DNA of 64,000 bases from Gymnorhina tibicen (taxonomy: Eukaryota; Chordata; Aves; Passeriformes; Artamidae). Position numbers and translations under genes: made by a program. The first letter of the stretch is position 1. Each line of letters starts with the position of its first letter. Location: assembly GCA_013399875.1 (NCBI GenBank), contig VXAZ01002370.1, forward strand, positions 1-64,000. The letters are read 5' to 3'. Below are positions 52,101 to 60,910 of the stretch, piece after piece. The notes beneath the pieces are model-generated. The model was given only the letters and a program-made list of their open reading frames with translations, was not told where the DNA came from and did no database searches.

Positions 52101-55100
52101 CATACCCATCAGGCATATCACATCAAATGGACTTCTGGGTCATTTAGATTTAATTCTAAATCTAAATTTAGATTTAAATCTAGATACAGATTTATCTATA
52201 TAAAACAAATCTGTTCTTCAGTAATTTTGTCCTAGGAGCTCTGCTTGTAACGCTCATGGAGGCTAAACAGCGAATGTACCTTAGAACAATTCTGTATAAT
52301 CATAATTGTTTTTCTAGTTTCTGTGGGGAAAAAAGCACAGATGCTTTCATCCCACTCTTGGAGCTTCATTGTTTGCTCTGTGTGCACTTGGCAGGGATGT
52401 GTATTGCTGGTAGCAAAAAATTCTGTGCAAACAGAAGGCTCCGGAGACCAGCTCAGCCCTCAGAGGGTGCTTCTCTTTATTGGAGACTGGTGGCTCCCAT
52501 GTGGTTTGAGTGGCCGCTCTAAATATCTGAGCTAGTTCAGCACTGGCTTAGCTAAGCTGGCTTTAACCTACCCTTTGAAGTGTAAGAAAGCCACCAAAGT
52601 CACTGTTTGACCAAAAAGTGTTCAGGCAGAGGTGCTCATGCTGTAACTTGGGACAACACTGCTGCTTTGGAAGCCAAAGTGAGGAAGTGGGGGTCAGGCT
52701 GTACAGGCCTGGAGTGATCTGTGCTTTGGTACCTGGGGTTGTGTTAGAAAATTTCTCCCTTAAGGCATCAGAGGTATGAAATAATTTATGACACTATTAG
52801 GATTTAGAGGTAACCACTGGTGGATTAAAGCAGTTAAAATCTGTCTTTAGATATAAGTACTTGTGCTGCTTTAATCCACTGATATAGAGACTCTGAAACT
52901 CAAACTAAACTAAAGCCTGCAGTTTTGGCCTCTGAAATGTCAGTATCAGTGGGTTTAACACACTTTCTCCTTCAATGGGAACCCTGACTCTGCTGTCTAT
53001 ACCAGGTCTGTGGGGCTTACCTGTCCACTGACTGGAGCGAGCGCCGGCGAGGGGGGAACAAGCTGAGTTTCTTTGGAACTGGGGAGTGCTTTGTGTTTAG
53101 GGTGAGTAAAATTTTGTTGTTGCTGCCCAGTACCAAGATAGAACCACTGTAATGGTTAACTATCACCTCCCTTCCACTTAAAGAGGCAGGATTACATACC
53201 TTCCTAATTTATAAAGCTTACTGAACTCCTAATGTGGAGAAAAAAATTTTACTTATAAGTCTTGTGGTGACTCTTTTTCTCCCTTGCACAGAACATTTTC
53301 TTAAAAAATCATAGATTCATCAAGGTTGAAAAAGACCTTTAAGATCATGAACTCCAATCACCAACCCAGCACTACCATCGTGTTCACTAGTAAACTATGT
53401 CCCCAAATGCCACATCCACACATTTTTAGAACACTTGTAAGGATGGTATCGTGGTTTGACACTGGCCAAACACCACGAAAGTCACTCACTCACCCTCCCC
53501 TGCCACAGCTGAGCAGAGGTGAGAAAAATTTAATGAAGGGTTCATGAGTTGAGATAAGGACCAGGAAAGAACACTCCAAAGGCAAAACAGGCTCAACTTA
53601 GAGGTACAAAGTGAATTTATTACTAACAAAATCAGAGGAGAATAATGAGAAATAAAACAAGCCCTTAAAACCACCTTTTCCTCCCCCAACCCCTCCCTCC
53701 TTCCCACTGACAGCACAGGCAGACAGGGGGTGGGGGGTTTGGTCAGTTCGTCACCCGAGGATTTCTTGCGCTGCTCAGGGAGAGGAGTCCTTCCCCTGCT
53801 GCACCGTGGGGTCCCTCCCACGGGAGACAGTTCTCCGTGAACTCCAACGTGGTTCCAATCTCACGAGCAGCAGCTCCCTGCGACCTGCTGCAGCGTGAGT
53901 CCCTCCCACGGGCACACAGTCCTCCCAAAACTGCTGCGCCGTGGGTCACTCTGCCACGGGGTGCAGTCCTCCAAGGACAGGCTGCTCCAGCCTGGGAGCA
54001 GGGCCCTTCTCTCCACCGGGTCTCCCACTGGATCACAGCCTCCTCCAGGCATCCACCCGCTCCGGCGTGGGCACCTCCCCCACGGGCTGGGGGTGGATCT
54101 CTGCATCCCCTGTGGATCCCCGTGGACTGCGGGTGGATCTCTGCATCCCCTGTGGATCCCCATGGGCTGCAGGTGGATCTCTGCATCCCCCGTGGATCCC
54201 CGTGGACTGTGGGTGGATTTGTGCATCCCCCGTGGATCCCCGTGGACTGTGGGTGGATCTCTGCATCCCCCGTGGATCTCCACAGGCTGCAGGTGGATCT
54301 CTGCATCCCCCGTGGATCCCCATGGGCTGCAGGGGCACAGCTGTTTCGCCATGGTCCTCACCACAGCCTGCAGAGGAATCTCAAATCTGGCGCCTGGAGC
54401 ACCTCCTCCCCCTCCTTCGTTATCACAGAGGCATTACCACCATCTCTAACTGGCCCAGCCTTGGCCAGCAGCATGTCCATCTTCAGAGCCATCAGGGACT
54501 GACTCTGCCAGACATGGTGGAAACTTCAGCAGCTTCTCACTGAAGCCACCTCTGTGGCCCCCCCGCTACCAAAAACCCGGCCATGCAAAACCAGCACAGA
54601 TGGTCAGTCTACCCTTTCCCTGGGCAGCCTGTGCCAGTGCCTGACAACCATTTCAGTGCAGAAATTTTCACAATATTCAATCTAAACCTTCCCAGGCACA
54701 ACTTGAAGCTGTTTCCTCTTGTCTATCTCTTGTTAACTGGGAGCAGAGCCCAACTGGCTCCACCCTCCTTTTATGCAGTTGTAGAGAGAGATGATGTAGA
54801 GATGTAATAAGGTAACTCAGAAATTATTGCATCATTTCTTCAACCACCTAAAAAGCAAAGGAATAAAGGATATAACTTCGGGCCTGAAAGACAGGTTGAT
54901 CCAATCTTTACTGCTGGCCGTGCAGGTGGAGACTAAGGGGCTAGAATGTTCTTTTCTGAGCAGAGCTCTGTGTAGTGTGTGTATACTAACATCAGCTCTG
55001 CCCTTCTCTGCCTCTCTGCAGCTGCAGCCAGAAGTGGAACGCTACGAGTGGGTGATCATAAAGCACCCAGAACTAGCCTCGACTGGATCAGAGACAGAAA

Positions 55101-57051
55101 ACCGTGCCCAACCAGCTTCCAGCACTCTTTCCTCCAGCAGCATCCCCTCAGACCCCTCAGATCGCCTTTCTCCCTTCTTAGCAGCTCGGCACTTCAACTT
55201 GCCTTCCAAAACAGCCTCCATGTTCATGGCTGGCAGCAGCGAGTGCATCATTGTAGGTGAGTCAGTGTGAGGATTCAAGCACAGATCCTACCTCAGCTCT
55301 TCCTGTCCACCTTAGATACACGGTACATACACCTGACCCCTTTATCTATTTCAGTATCACTACAGGTAGAGAAAAAATTGCCCAAAACCTGACATCATTT
55401 CCCAACCAAAATTTTCTGGGGGAAAACCTGCATATAAGCATGTTAGAGAAAAGAGTAACTCATGGCTTTAAGCACAGCCATTCCTTCATACAGCCTAATT
55501 CACGATGAGAAATCATTCTCGAAAAGGAGCTTACTTTGCATCAAGACTTTTGAAACACAGAGTAAACTATAAAACATGTTAATTCTCCAGGAACTTTATT
55601 GGATCTGTGGTGCTGGTGACTTTGGCAAAAGTCTGCTTAGTAAAGTTGTCACCTAAATGGGATTTACAAGGAACAGATCTAAAATCATAGTTGTCAATTT
55701 CCCAAAAATCTTTACTTGACACTTGTTAGGAGAGCAACTGGCCTATAATTTCCTCTGTAATGTCAAGTGTTGGCTGATTTCCCACTTAGCAGCATGTGCT
55801 CTAATCATAAACTCATGGAATTGTTTAGGTTGGAAAAGCCCTCTAAGACCATCAAGTCCAACCGTTCCCCCAGCACTGCCAAGGCTACCACTAACCCATG
55901 TCCCCAGGTGCCACATCTGCATGGTTTTTGAACCCTTCTGGGGATGGTGATTCCACCACTGCCCTGGGCAGCCTGTTCCAATGCCTGGCCACCCTTTCAG
56001 TGCAGAAATTTTCCCAGTATCAAACATAAACCTTCCCTGGTGGTTGAGGCATTTTCCTCTTGTCCTGTCACTTTTTCCCTGGGAGCAGAGCCTGGCCCCC
56101 ATGGGATTCCACCCTCCTTTCAGGGAGCTGTGTCCCACCAGCTCCTCCTATCAGCCTTAGGTAAGGGAGCCGCTGATATTTGCCGTATACTACAGTGTGG
56201 GTGGTAACAGGGGAGAGAGAGGCTTGAGTAGCAGAGACACAGAAGTGAATGTTGTACACAGCTCCAGCTGTGGACCAGAATTCCCACCCTTTTGATTCTT
56301 CACCTGGCTTTAGTAACTGTTCTTTGATGGTTGCCCAGTTAGCAATAGGGAATCTTCCTTTTTGTTCTCCTAACACATTTCTGTCTAACTTTATTTTCAC
56401 TTCTCTGCATTTTCTGACTGAAAGCTCTGTGAACCTTGACACAGACCCACAGATAACCAAAATGCTTTTAACTCTTACATGTTTTATAGTGATTTAGAAG
56501 ACCAAGCCAGTGCTGTTACTTACTGATCATCTTCTCCCAGCTTTGATTTTTGACTGCTAACAGAATTATTTGGTTTTTCTTTACTGGAGGGAAAATTTGC
56601 AGTTGTAATTTCCAACATCCTCCAGCACTGAAATACAAATCTTAAATGCAGGTAGCTTTTGTTCTTATTGAGTTGCATTACTTTTCTTTATTATTATTAA
56701 AAGAAATCATCCAGTCCTGATATTGTCTTTCAAAACCTATACATTTGATCATATACTGTTACACCTCAAGACAGCAAGTAGACACTGCTGAGGGCTTCCA
56801 GTTGTTCCCATGGGAAAAGCACTAAAGTCTTTGTATAGCTGTTTCCCATGCCAAGAAATGCAGAGACATCCTCACCCTGTCTTTGTCTCTTCTCAGGAGG
56901 TGGTGATGGCCAGGCTCTGTACCTCGATGCAGATCTGAACCACGGGAGAACCAGCCACTGCAACACTTTCAATAACCAGCCACTGTGCTCTGAAAGCTTC
57001 CAGATCTCCATCCTGGAGGTGTGGGGCTTCAGGGACACCATGAATGGTTGA
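42151..57051 (+). CDS. TBC1D24: TBC1D24, spliced coding span (TBC/TLDc domain protein)
   Basis: Six constitutive exons, 42151-43109, 49754-49912, 50864-50927, 53006-53101, 55022-55256 and 56897-57051, join in frame to 1668 nt (555 aa plus stop); including microexon 45328-45345 gives 561 aa. Human isoforms are 553 and 559 aa. Recognition rests on near-identity to vertebrate TBC1D24, for example [29 protein letters not shown] and [15 protein letters not shown]. Residues of about 45-260 form the TBC domain and the C-terminal 230 or so form TLDc. The family acts in synaptic vesicle and endosomal trafficking, binds ARF6 and phosphoinositides, and is linked to oxidative-stress resistance; human mutations cause epilepsy, deafness and DOORS syndrome. 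The basic lipid-pocket residues (human K36, R40) are kept as K34 and R38. The canonical TBC arginine and glutamine finger positions appear replaced (VTPDANV, SFCPALP), so GAP catalysis is doubtful. Every intron is GT-AG. Confidence 0.97.
45328..45345 (+). CDS. TBC1D24: TBC1D24 candidate 18-nt alternative microexon
   Basis: Between the first two coding exons, a pyrimidine-rich acceptor (ccctcctgtttgcag, ending 45327) is followed by exactly 18 nt and the donor AAAAG|GTAGGT. The phase is right: AG from the upstream exon plus T gives Ser, then Leu-Ala-Pro-Pro-Lys, then AG plus G of the next exon gives Arg. The product reads KQK-SLAPPK-RQN against human KQK-SVSLSK-RQF: same insertion point, phase and length, with the flanking Ser and Lys-Arg kept. 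The human gene is known to have an 18-nt neuronal microexon here. UGC triplets lie just upstream of the acceptor (45308-45310 and within tttgcag), as in SRRM4-dependent microexons. Transcript support is lacking, so a chance match is possible though unlikely. Confidence 0.8.
48018..48049 (-). mobile_element. Isolated 32-bp CR1 block in intron 2
   Basis: These 32 bases (caatctaaaccttcccaggc, then acaacttgaagc) are identical to the CR1 block at 54678-54709. No other CR1 sequence is recognisable around it. Confidence 0.6.
49754..49912 (+). CDS. TBC1D24: TBC1D24 exon: start of TLDc domain
   Basis: This 159-nt exon follows an acceptor ending tctcag and ends at donor AG|GTAAGG. It enters and leaves in phase 2. 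It encodes [12 protein letters not shown] and continues through [21 protein letters not shown] to GCSLS (residues 321-372 of the 555-aa form), the beginning of the TLDc fold. It is nearly identical to human [19 protein letters not shown]. The ORF extending upstream to 49710 is intron sequence. Confidence 0.96.
50864..50927 (+). CDS. TBC1D24: TBC1D24 exon: TLDc domain, 64 nt
   Basis: This short exon lies between acceptor gcacttcag and donor GTGAGT. One base completes the split Arg codon, then 21 codons encode [21 protein letters not shown] (residues 374-394). Human has [21 protein letters not shown] at this place. The exon ends in phase 0. Confidence 0.95.
52141..52203. repeat. Imperfect AT-rich inverted repeats around TCTAAATTTAGA
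   Basis: Variants of aaatctaa and ttagattt recur five or six times within 60 bp in intron 4. The core at 52158-52175 (aaatctaaatttagattt) is a perfect 18-bp palindrome. Confidence 0.8.
53006..53101 (+). CDS. TBC1D24: TBC1D24 exon: TLDc domain, 96 nt
   Basis: The exon starts after ctataccag and ends at a GTGAGT donor, phase 0 at both ends, with 32 codons (residues 395-426). The conserved flanks are [13 protein letters not shown] and [11 protein letters not shown]. Between them is a basic, glycine-rich loop RRGGNKLS where the human protein has NKFGGKLG; the length is unchanged. The loop codons are very GC-rich. Confidence 0.95.
53308..53446 (-). mobile_element. CR1 LINE fragment, left part (split by LTR insertion)
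   Basis: The sequence starts at the CR1 3' end (atcatagattcatcaaggttg), followed by the aaaaagacc, aagatcatgaactcc and ccacatccac blocks, and stops at gatgg where the LTR begins. The copy is antisense to TBC1D24. Confidence 0.85.
53447..54598 (-). mobile_element. ERV solo LTR (avian ERVL-like), about 1.15 kb
   Basis: The element interrupts a CR1 copy and is flanked by an apparent 5-bp duplication, GATGG, at 53442-53446 and 54599-54603. On the minus strand it starts TGTGCTGG; the far end reads TA instead of the expected CA, one substitution. It resembles an LTR family I recall from bird genomes, with phrases such as ccacgggagacagt, ggagcacctcctcc and tggccagcagca. AATAAA motifs occur on both strands near the 53.6-kb end. 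Read on the minus strand, that places the poly(A) signal late in the LTR with a short U5, favouring antisense orientation to TBC1D24. No internal retroviral genes are present, so it is a recombined solo LTR. Confidence 0.75.
54092..54331. repeat. Six tandem 40-bp units inside the LTR
   Basis: Units begin at 54092, 54132, 54172, 54212, 54252 and 54292 with ggtggatctctgcatccc (one unit has ggtggatttgtg). Each ends with a ggactg or gggctg variant. They fall in the presumed U3 region, where tandem enhancer-like repeats are common. Because 40 is not a multiple of 3, each frame runs through all phases, which explains the overlapping long ORFs here. Confidence 0.95.
54599..54803 (-). mobile_element. 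CR1 LINE fragment, right part (split by LTR insertion)
   Basis: It resumes the CR1 sequence interrupted at 53446, with ccctgggcagcctgtgccag, then the block aatctaaaccttcccaggca and the ggagcagagcc block. Together with 53308-53446 it forms one CR1 3'-end copy on the minus strand in TBC1D24 intron 5. Confidence 0.85.
55022..55256 (+). CDS. TBC1D24: TBC1D24 exon: TLDc domain with variable linker
   Basis: The acceptor is a strong pyrimidine tract ending ctctctgcag; the donor is GTAG|GTGAGT. There are 78 codons plus one base (residues 427-504). [18 protein letters not shown] opens the exon and a conserved block, [17 protein letters not shown], follows. Between them is a Ser/Pro/Thr-rich insert of about 35 residues that is poorly conserved from birds to mammals and is probably a disordered loop. 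The exon ends SECIIV, one base into a Gly codon. Confidence 0.95.
55803..56132 (-). mobile_element. CR1 fragment in intron 6
   Basis: aatcataaactcatggaatt, gtttaggttggaaaagccct and aagaccatcaagtccaaccg begin a minus-orientation CR1 copy. The ccctgggcagcctgttccaa and gggagcagagcctggccccc blocks follow. It is about 330 bp, between the last two coding exons. Confidence 0.93.
56897..57051 (+). CDS. TBC1D24: TBC1D24 last coding exon: TLDc C terminus and stop
   Basis: After the acceptor tcttctcag, the split Gly codon is completed and the exon reads [17 protein letters not shown], the glycine-rich signature of TLDc, then [14 protein letters not shown] and the terminus [10 protein letters not shown]. 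The stop TGA is at 57049-57051. Human ends VEAWGFQDPDTQ, so only the last few residues differ. The 3' UTR continues without a splice site I can recognise. Confidence 0.95.
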
Positions 57052-59217
57052 TGGGACTGTCACTAATCAACCAGTTTTTCAGTTGTCCAAGGATTCCCAA
57101 GGTAAATTCCAATGCAGGAGCTAAGTTAGAACATCCTTTCTGCTGGGCTCAGTGCTGCAGTCATTCCTAAGTGGTGCACTCGGATGCAGGCCTAGTTGTT
57201 TACTCTTATTTTATTTAAAACAGGTCAAGGTGAAGAAATATATCTGGTTAACTCCTTGTCCCTTTACCTGTAGAGATCTGTGTTCAGGGACTGTTGGTAA
57301 AAATGAAAATGTGATGAGCACAGACCCATGCTAGATGGATACAGGTCCCAGTCATGGGATAGGCTGGAGTCCGCAGTTCCTCGGAGGCACAGCCCTGGCT
57401 GAGCTGTGCTGCAGAGCTCTGAGCCACTGGCACCACTACCTGGCCTGAGCCAGGAACATCAGATGTCTGCTCACAGGGAGCACTGGTGACCTCAGATTTG
57501 ACAGAGAACAGTAGTTCATAAAATCACTGCTCTCCTGTGAGCAGACTTTGTGCAGACAAATCGGTACCATTAAGTTACAAAGCTCTTCATTCACACCAAA
57601 ACCATGATTGCTGATTGTCTTGTACCAAAACCTTCTACACTTTCCAGCTGCATTTGTTTGAGCAGTCTGCCTCTGAGAAAGGCATCCAGGCTGGACAGTG
57701 ATATCTCTCAAGTCTTGATTTTGTTTACATTCCTGTTCCATATCAGAATGATGACTTCAGAGTGACTCCCTGTGTCAGGCAGCTGAAAGCCAGAGAGTAT
57801 CTTCAGTGCTCAGAAATGTTCCTTTCCTCATCTTTCCTGGGAGCTGAAATGAAGCTTTAAATCTGAAAATAACTGTACTGATATCCCCGTGTGTTTGGGG
57901 AATTAGAAGTGGTGATAACAGGAACTCTATCCTCTCCCCACAAGTGAAGAAAGGAAGGCAGGAGGGAAATCTGGGAGTGAAGGAGTTTCCCAGGAGAACT
58001 GGAGGCAACATTGTTTCTCCAGATGTCTTCCCAGTGATGAGATCCCTCATGAGAAGGTAACAGCTTCATTCCTGTATATTCTGGTAGGGTTTGGGTGATG
58101 CAGAGGCTTTGCTCATTCCTGAGCATTCCTGCATTCTCTGCAGGCATACCCTGTGGCATTTGATGTCTGGAGGCAATTCCCCAGTGTCTTTATCCAAAAA
58201 TTGCACTATCTGTTGCGGAACTTCTCCCACATGAAGCACAAATACATAAACAGCAATGAGTAGTCCAGAGCATACAACAGGATGCTCAAAGCTTCAGTGA
58301 GTAACTCACTAGTAAGATTTATCACAACAGGGAAAATGAAGAGAAAGAGAAAATTCTGATTTTCTAAACAGTTCAATCTAAAAAATTGCTGTAGAGTGGG
58401 ATTTGCTACTTAATGTTATTGCTGCTTAAGCTGGAAGTTCAGTAAATGGGAAAATTAAAAATTAATTATGTTAAAAGCTAGGCTGGACAGGGTCACATTC
58501 ATATTCAAAGGTCAGAGGTGAGTTTTTGTTCATGTTGGCTTGTCCAGCTTGCCAGCCTTGACAGTACCTCATGGCTTGGTAAAGAGTTGCCTCTTGCAGA
58601 GTGCGTGAACAAACTTGGTGAAAATAAGATTTGTTGTTTAAGGTGCCATTTTGAATTTTTGTCAGAATAACTCTTTGAAATATTAGCTTATGCGCAGAAC
58701 GATTTAAGATGTCTTTTGCACCGTTTGTATTTGCAATTGGATTCTCTCACCCTGTCTGAGAGTCGGCAGTGGGCCTCCCAAGTTTTCCTCCTTCCCACAC
58801 AGTGAGTTCTGCCCAGTTGTCTTTTCACAGGTTTACCATAAGCTTGATTGAACTGTGACAGTAATTCAGTTATACTGATGTACTTTGATATGGAAGAACT
58901 CAGTCATATCTAGCTTTTTGCAAACTGGCTGATGCTGCCTTCTGTTTTTCCAAGCCACCCATGTCACTTTGCCCTTGCAGGTACCCCACAAGCTTTCTCA
59001 GACAAAAGAAATCACTCAAAAAGTATAGGTTCTCCTTAGTGTAGGTGGGATTTCAGTTTTGTTTGCGTCTCCTCTTTTGAGCTTGTCTGAGGAGGTGCCC
59101 TTGGGAACAAAAAACAAGTCAGAAACACAATAGTCATAATTTCCAGCTTGTTGCCAGAAATTCCCTGGAGCTGTATGTTGGTAGGATTTGGGGGAGTGTA
59201 ATGTTCTACTCCAAATG

Positions 59218-59223
59218 AATAAA
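59218..59223 (+). terminator. Possible proximal poly(A) signal AATAAA
   Basis: A canonical hexamer (atgaataaatttt) lies about 2.2 kb after the stop codon. The downstream sequence is less GT-rich than at 60888, so this is a weaker, possibly alternative site. Confidence 0.35.
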
Positions 59224-60887
59224 TTTTATCTGCAAAAACTTGACTGCACCTGGCAGTGTGATGGGATTTCCTCGCTCCCATGGCTGCCAGGTGCCACTAT
59301 GTCAGTACCTTGTCTTAAGCCCTATTTAAGAAACGTTCCTCAGAAACATGTTCCTTTCCCTGCTCTGTTCTTGGTGCACAGTGATTTGGGTGTTTGGAAT
59401 CCAAAATAACTCCTGGTTGCTCAGAAAGTCATCATAGGATATCAGTGTGAGAATCCAAGGAGCAGTACTGGACACCAGGCACGGGACTGGTTTGGCTTGA
59501 TAAAGCCACAGCCCTGCCACAGCCACCCTGTGGGACTGGTCTGTGTGGTCTGAACTGGAATAGCTTGGATGAGCAAGAAGCTGCAGTAATCCAGGGAAAG
59601 CAGTTCTACAGTGCTGCAGCAACTTCACACAATCCTTGTGTTCAGTAAAAATGGATATTCCTTGTCAAGTGCAAATCCTCATCCATCATTCCCATTGTGG
59701 TTGTGAGACGCTTAGAAGAACAGTGTGTTGACTTGGCCATCTTTCCAGTAGCAAAGAGGCATTTTTCCTGTCTGTGTAGTTAATGGTTGTTGCTGACCAG
59801 CTGTATATCAAAGTTCAAACGCTTTGTTTCATGCAAAGCTCTTGAGGTGGAGGCCACAGGCTGGTTTTGAAGACAATGACTGCAAGGGACACCTTATCAG
59901 AAAGTGATTTTCTCAAAGTACTCCAGCCATTAAGTGCTTTAGTCGGTTGTTACTTGCAGCTCTGAACAACTGTTGAAGTAGGCTGTAGTCCCCGTTTGTG
60001 GTCCTGCTGGCAGCAGTGACAGTGCCAGAGGGGGATGGGCCTTGGGCTGGGAGCTGTGGGAGCTGTGGGCTGGGTGCTGGCCACCACAGTTGTGCTGTCC
60101 TGAGAAGCTGCTTTTTGCTTTGTCATATTCCTTGAAGGCAGCAAAGATTAGAAACTCCTGACATCAGAAACCTGACTTCACTGTAAGTGGCCACCAAGCT
60201 GTTTGCAGGCCACGGGAACTGTATCCAGCTGCAGCCAGGCTGGACAGACTTCACTGCAGCTGTCTTTCCTGCAGCTCGTGCACTTTGGCACACTCCTTTT
60301 CTGATGAAGCATGTTAATCAATCTCCTGTTAATAGAGGTAAATCAGCAAAGGGAAGGGAAAAACTCTCATTTTCTCTCTGGTGACATATCTGAAGTCAAA
60401 ATGAAGTGGGAGCCAGTACTGTTCTTGGAAGAGTTAAACCATGCCAATAGAGATCTGTGGTGACCCACAGAGGGGTGACATGTGCAGATCCATCAACTGC
60501 TCTTCATGTGTGTGTATTGAAATTGTGTACTTTGTCCTTGGAAATTCATCTTCATTTTTGGTGGGATGTGATCTCCTCTGCCCATAGGGACACTGATGCC
60601 ACAGCCAGGAGCTGACCCACTACCATGGCACTGTGAGAGCTCAGCTCCTGCGAGTGACACTGAGTCAGGCTGTTGGGTACAGCCAAGGCGTGGGCATCTG
60701 GCTGTTCTGCAGCTCTCTGTCATGAATTTCAGACTATTCATAGTCAGGTTGAGTGTGTGTGTACTATTTGGGGTGATGTTTTCTTCAGATGAGTGGTGAT
60801 GTGCTGCTGAGTTGGTTTTCTACCCTATCTTGGAATCACTGCCCTACGTCAATGGTATTTTTGTCACTGTGCAGAATCTTGGATTAT

Positions 60888-60893
60888 AATAAA
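60888..60893 (+). terminator. Poly(A) signal AATAAA, probable TBC1D24 3' end
   Basis: The hexamer lies in ggattataataaaggt and is followed 25-60 nt later by a run rich in T and GT (ggctttgtcctctgttctgg), as expected for a cleavage and polyadenylation site. It is the best such combination after the stop codon. Confidence 0.65.
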
Positions 60894-60910
60894 GGTATTT
60901 GACTGTGGAG

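Larger units (their letters stand above)
57052..60910 (+). other. TBC1D24: TBC1D24 3' untranslated region (inferred extent)
   Basis: No coding exon or recognisable repeat copy was seen in this stretch. It runs from the stop codon to a canonical AATAAA at 60888 with a T/GT-rich downstream element, giving about 3.85 kb. This fits the long 3' UTR known for mammalian TBC1D24. An earlier AATAAA at 59218 could end a shorter form of about 2.2 kb. The extent is inferred from signals only. Confidence 0.65.

Noticed and set aside
53743..54543. Six overlapping frames of 101-221 codons with [13 protein letters not shown] repeats
   Set aside because: They arise from the six 40-bp units inside the solo LTR, whose length rotates the reading frame. 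The same DNA is open in opposite directions.
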